Part shown: in pieces, positions 12,577-13,394 of the stretch
How positions within the stretch are numbered: position 1 is the stretch's first letter
How the letters are laid out: each line of letters opens with the position of its first letter
Assembly: GCA_050185515.1 (NCBI GenBank)
Contig: JBFWZG010000103.1
Coordinates: 1 to 13,394 of the forward strand
Source of the DNA: JAQSWP01 sp050185515
GTDB lineage: Bacteria; Pseudomonadota; Alphaproteobacteria; Reyranellales; JAQSWP01
Reading direction: 5' to 3'
DNA: 13,394 bases
Notes under the pieces: model-generated
What the model was told of the DNA's origin: nothing
The model's input: the letters and a program-made list of their open reading frames with translations, nothing else
Databases searched by the model: none
Program-made: the position numbers and the translations under genes

Positions 12577-13394
12577 ATGAGCACGCTGAAGCCGCGTCCG
12601 GGCATTCTCGACATCGCCCCCTATGTCGGCGGCAAGGATTCGATCCCCGGCTTCGAGAAACCGACCAAGCTGTCGTCCAACGAGGGCGCGCTGGGTCCAA
12701 GCCCGAAGGCGATGGAGGCGTATCGCAAGGCGGCGGCGGAGCTGCATCGCTATCCCGAAGGTGGATCGACCGATCTGCGCGCCGCCATCGGCCGGCATTA
12801 CGGGCTCGATCCGGCGCGCATCGTCTGCGGCGCCGGTTCCGACGAGCTGCTGAACCTGCTGGTGCGCGCCTATCTCGGGCCCGGCGAGGAGCTGCTTTAC
12901 AGCGCCCACGGATTCCTGATGTACGCGATCAACGCCAAGGGCGTCGGCGCCACGCCGGTCGCGGCGCCGGAGAAGGATCTGCGTGGCGACGTCGACGCCA
13001 TGCTGGCGAAGGTGACGCCCAGGACGCGCATCGTCTGCGTCGCCAATCCCAACAATCCGACCGGCAGCTATCTGACCCGCGAGGAACTGAAGAAGCTCCA
13101 TGACGGGCTGCCGGCCAACGTGCTGCTGGTGATCGACGCGGCCTATGCCGAATATGTTTCGCGCAACGACTATTCGGCCGGGCTCGAGCTGGTCGATGCG
13201 GCGGATAACGTGGTGATGACCCGCACCTTCTCGAAGATCTACGGGCTAGGCGGGCTGCGGCTGGGCTGGATGTACGCCTCCGAAACCGTGACCGACACCA
13301 TCAACCGCCTGCGTCAGCCCTTCAACGTCAACCTGGCGGCGCAGGCCGCGGGCATCGCCGCGCTCGAGGACGTGGCGCATACCGATGCGCAGCG
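12577..13394 (+). CDS. hisC: Histidinol-phosphate/aromatic aminotransferase HisC (C-terminus beyond window edge)
   Basis: The frame starts at ATG 12577 and is open to the window edge, giving 272 of an expected 360-370 residues. It is a fold-type I PLP enzyme. The N-terminal KLSSNEGALGPSP region, GAGSDEL, NPNNPTG (157-163), DAAYAEY with Asp187 and Tyr190, and TFSKIYGLGGLRLGW with the PLP lysine Lys220 are all present. HisC converts imidazole-acetol phosphate to histidinol phosphate. Copies placed next to chorismate mutase often serve the aromatic pathway as well, transaminating prephenate, phenylpyruvate or hydroxyphenylpyruvate. That dual role is likely here from context but not shown by sequence. 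It is co-directional with chorismate mutase and probably in one operon. A prephenate/arogenate dehydrogenase gene often follows in related genomes. Confidence 0.93.
   Translation, partial: MSTLKPRPGILDIAPYVGGKDSIPGFEKPTKLSSNEGALGPSPKAMEAYRKAAAELHRYPEGGSTDLRAAIGRHYGLDPARIVCGAGSDELLNLLVRAYLGPGEELLYSAHGFLMYAINAKGVGATPVAAPEKDLRGDVDAMLAKVTPRTRIVCVANPNNPTGSYLTREELKKLHDGLPANVLLVIDAAYAEYVSRNDYSAGLELVDAADNVVMTRTFSKIYGLGGLRLGWMYASETVTDTINRLRQPFNVNLAAQAAGIAALEDVAHTDAQ

Noticed and set aside
1..13394. CRISPR arrays, tRNA or rRNA genes, insertion sequences, phage genes
   Set aside because: No spaced direct repeats, cloverleaf-like segments, transposase or integrase motifs, or terminal inverted repeats were seen on either strand; sequence inside the gaps cannot be judged.

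Overview
The window is GC-rich (about two-thirds G+C by eye) and looks like chromosomal DNA of an alphaproteobacterium, perhaps from the Rhodospirillales or a related order. This rests on three things: the divergent metX-metW / chorismate mutase-hisC arrangement, a GGAAC-N17-CGTT promoter of the EcfG general-stress type, and relaxed promoters with many GTG/ATG choices. I cannot name the genus. Four runs of exactly 100 N (2866-2965, 6746-6845, 8022-8121, 10867-10966) are assembly-gap placeholders. Each one cuts one or two genes, so seven genes are incomplete at gaps and two more run off the window ends. Every long reading frame that crosses a gap is an artefact.

Layout. 1-2021 (minus strand): an alpha/beta hydrolase, then an HdeD-like membrane protein, then a DUF1499 membrane protein cut by the window edge. 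2087-3556 (plus): the N-terminal two-thirds of an acyl-CoA dehydrogenase, a gap, and the C-terminal two-thirds of a YddG-like EamA transporter. 3569-4119: an intrinsic terminator, a PRC-barrel stress protein gene read on the minus strand, and its probable EcfG promoter. 4143-6623 (minus): a tight four-gene set of glyoxalase II, two paralogous glutathione S-transferases and a DUF985 cupin, which looks like a glutathione-linked detoxification operon. A methyltransferase gene starts divergently at 6705 and is lost in gap 2. About 6880-7788: an AT-richer island with one pentapeptide-repeat gene. 7789-10363 (plus): a TetR regulator with a palindromic operator inside its own promoter, an alpha/beta hydrolase and a 14-helix DHA2 efflux pump. 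10360-11541 (minus): metW and metX, split by gap 4. 11693-13394 (plus): chorismate mutase with an unusual C-terminal half, then hisC running off the window.

How the genes fit together. metX and metW belong to methionine synthesis. The chorismate mutase and the HisC-type aminotransferase fit phenylalanine/tyrosine (and histidine) synthesis. gloB, the GSTs and the cupin are probably co-transcribed and suggest handling of glutathione conjugates. The TetR-hydrolase-pump cassette looks like an inducible resistance or export unit. I found no CRISPR array, tRNA, rRNA, transposase or riboswitch. No clearly new multi-gene system is visible. The items most worth a second look are the uninterrupted 44-pentapeptide protein in an AT-rich island, the EcfG-type promoter of the PRC-barrel gene, the TetR operator, and the C-terminal half of the chorismate mutase.
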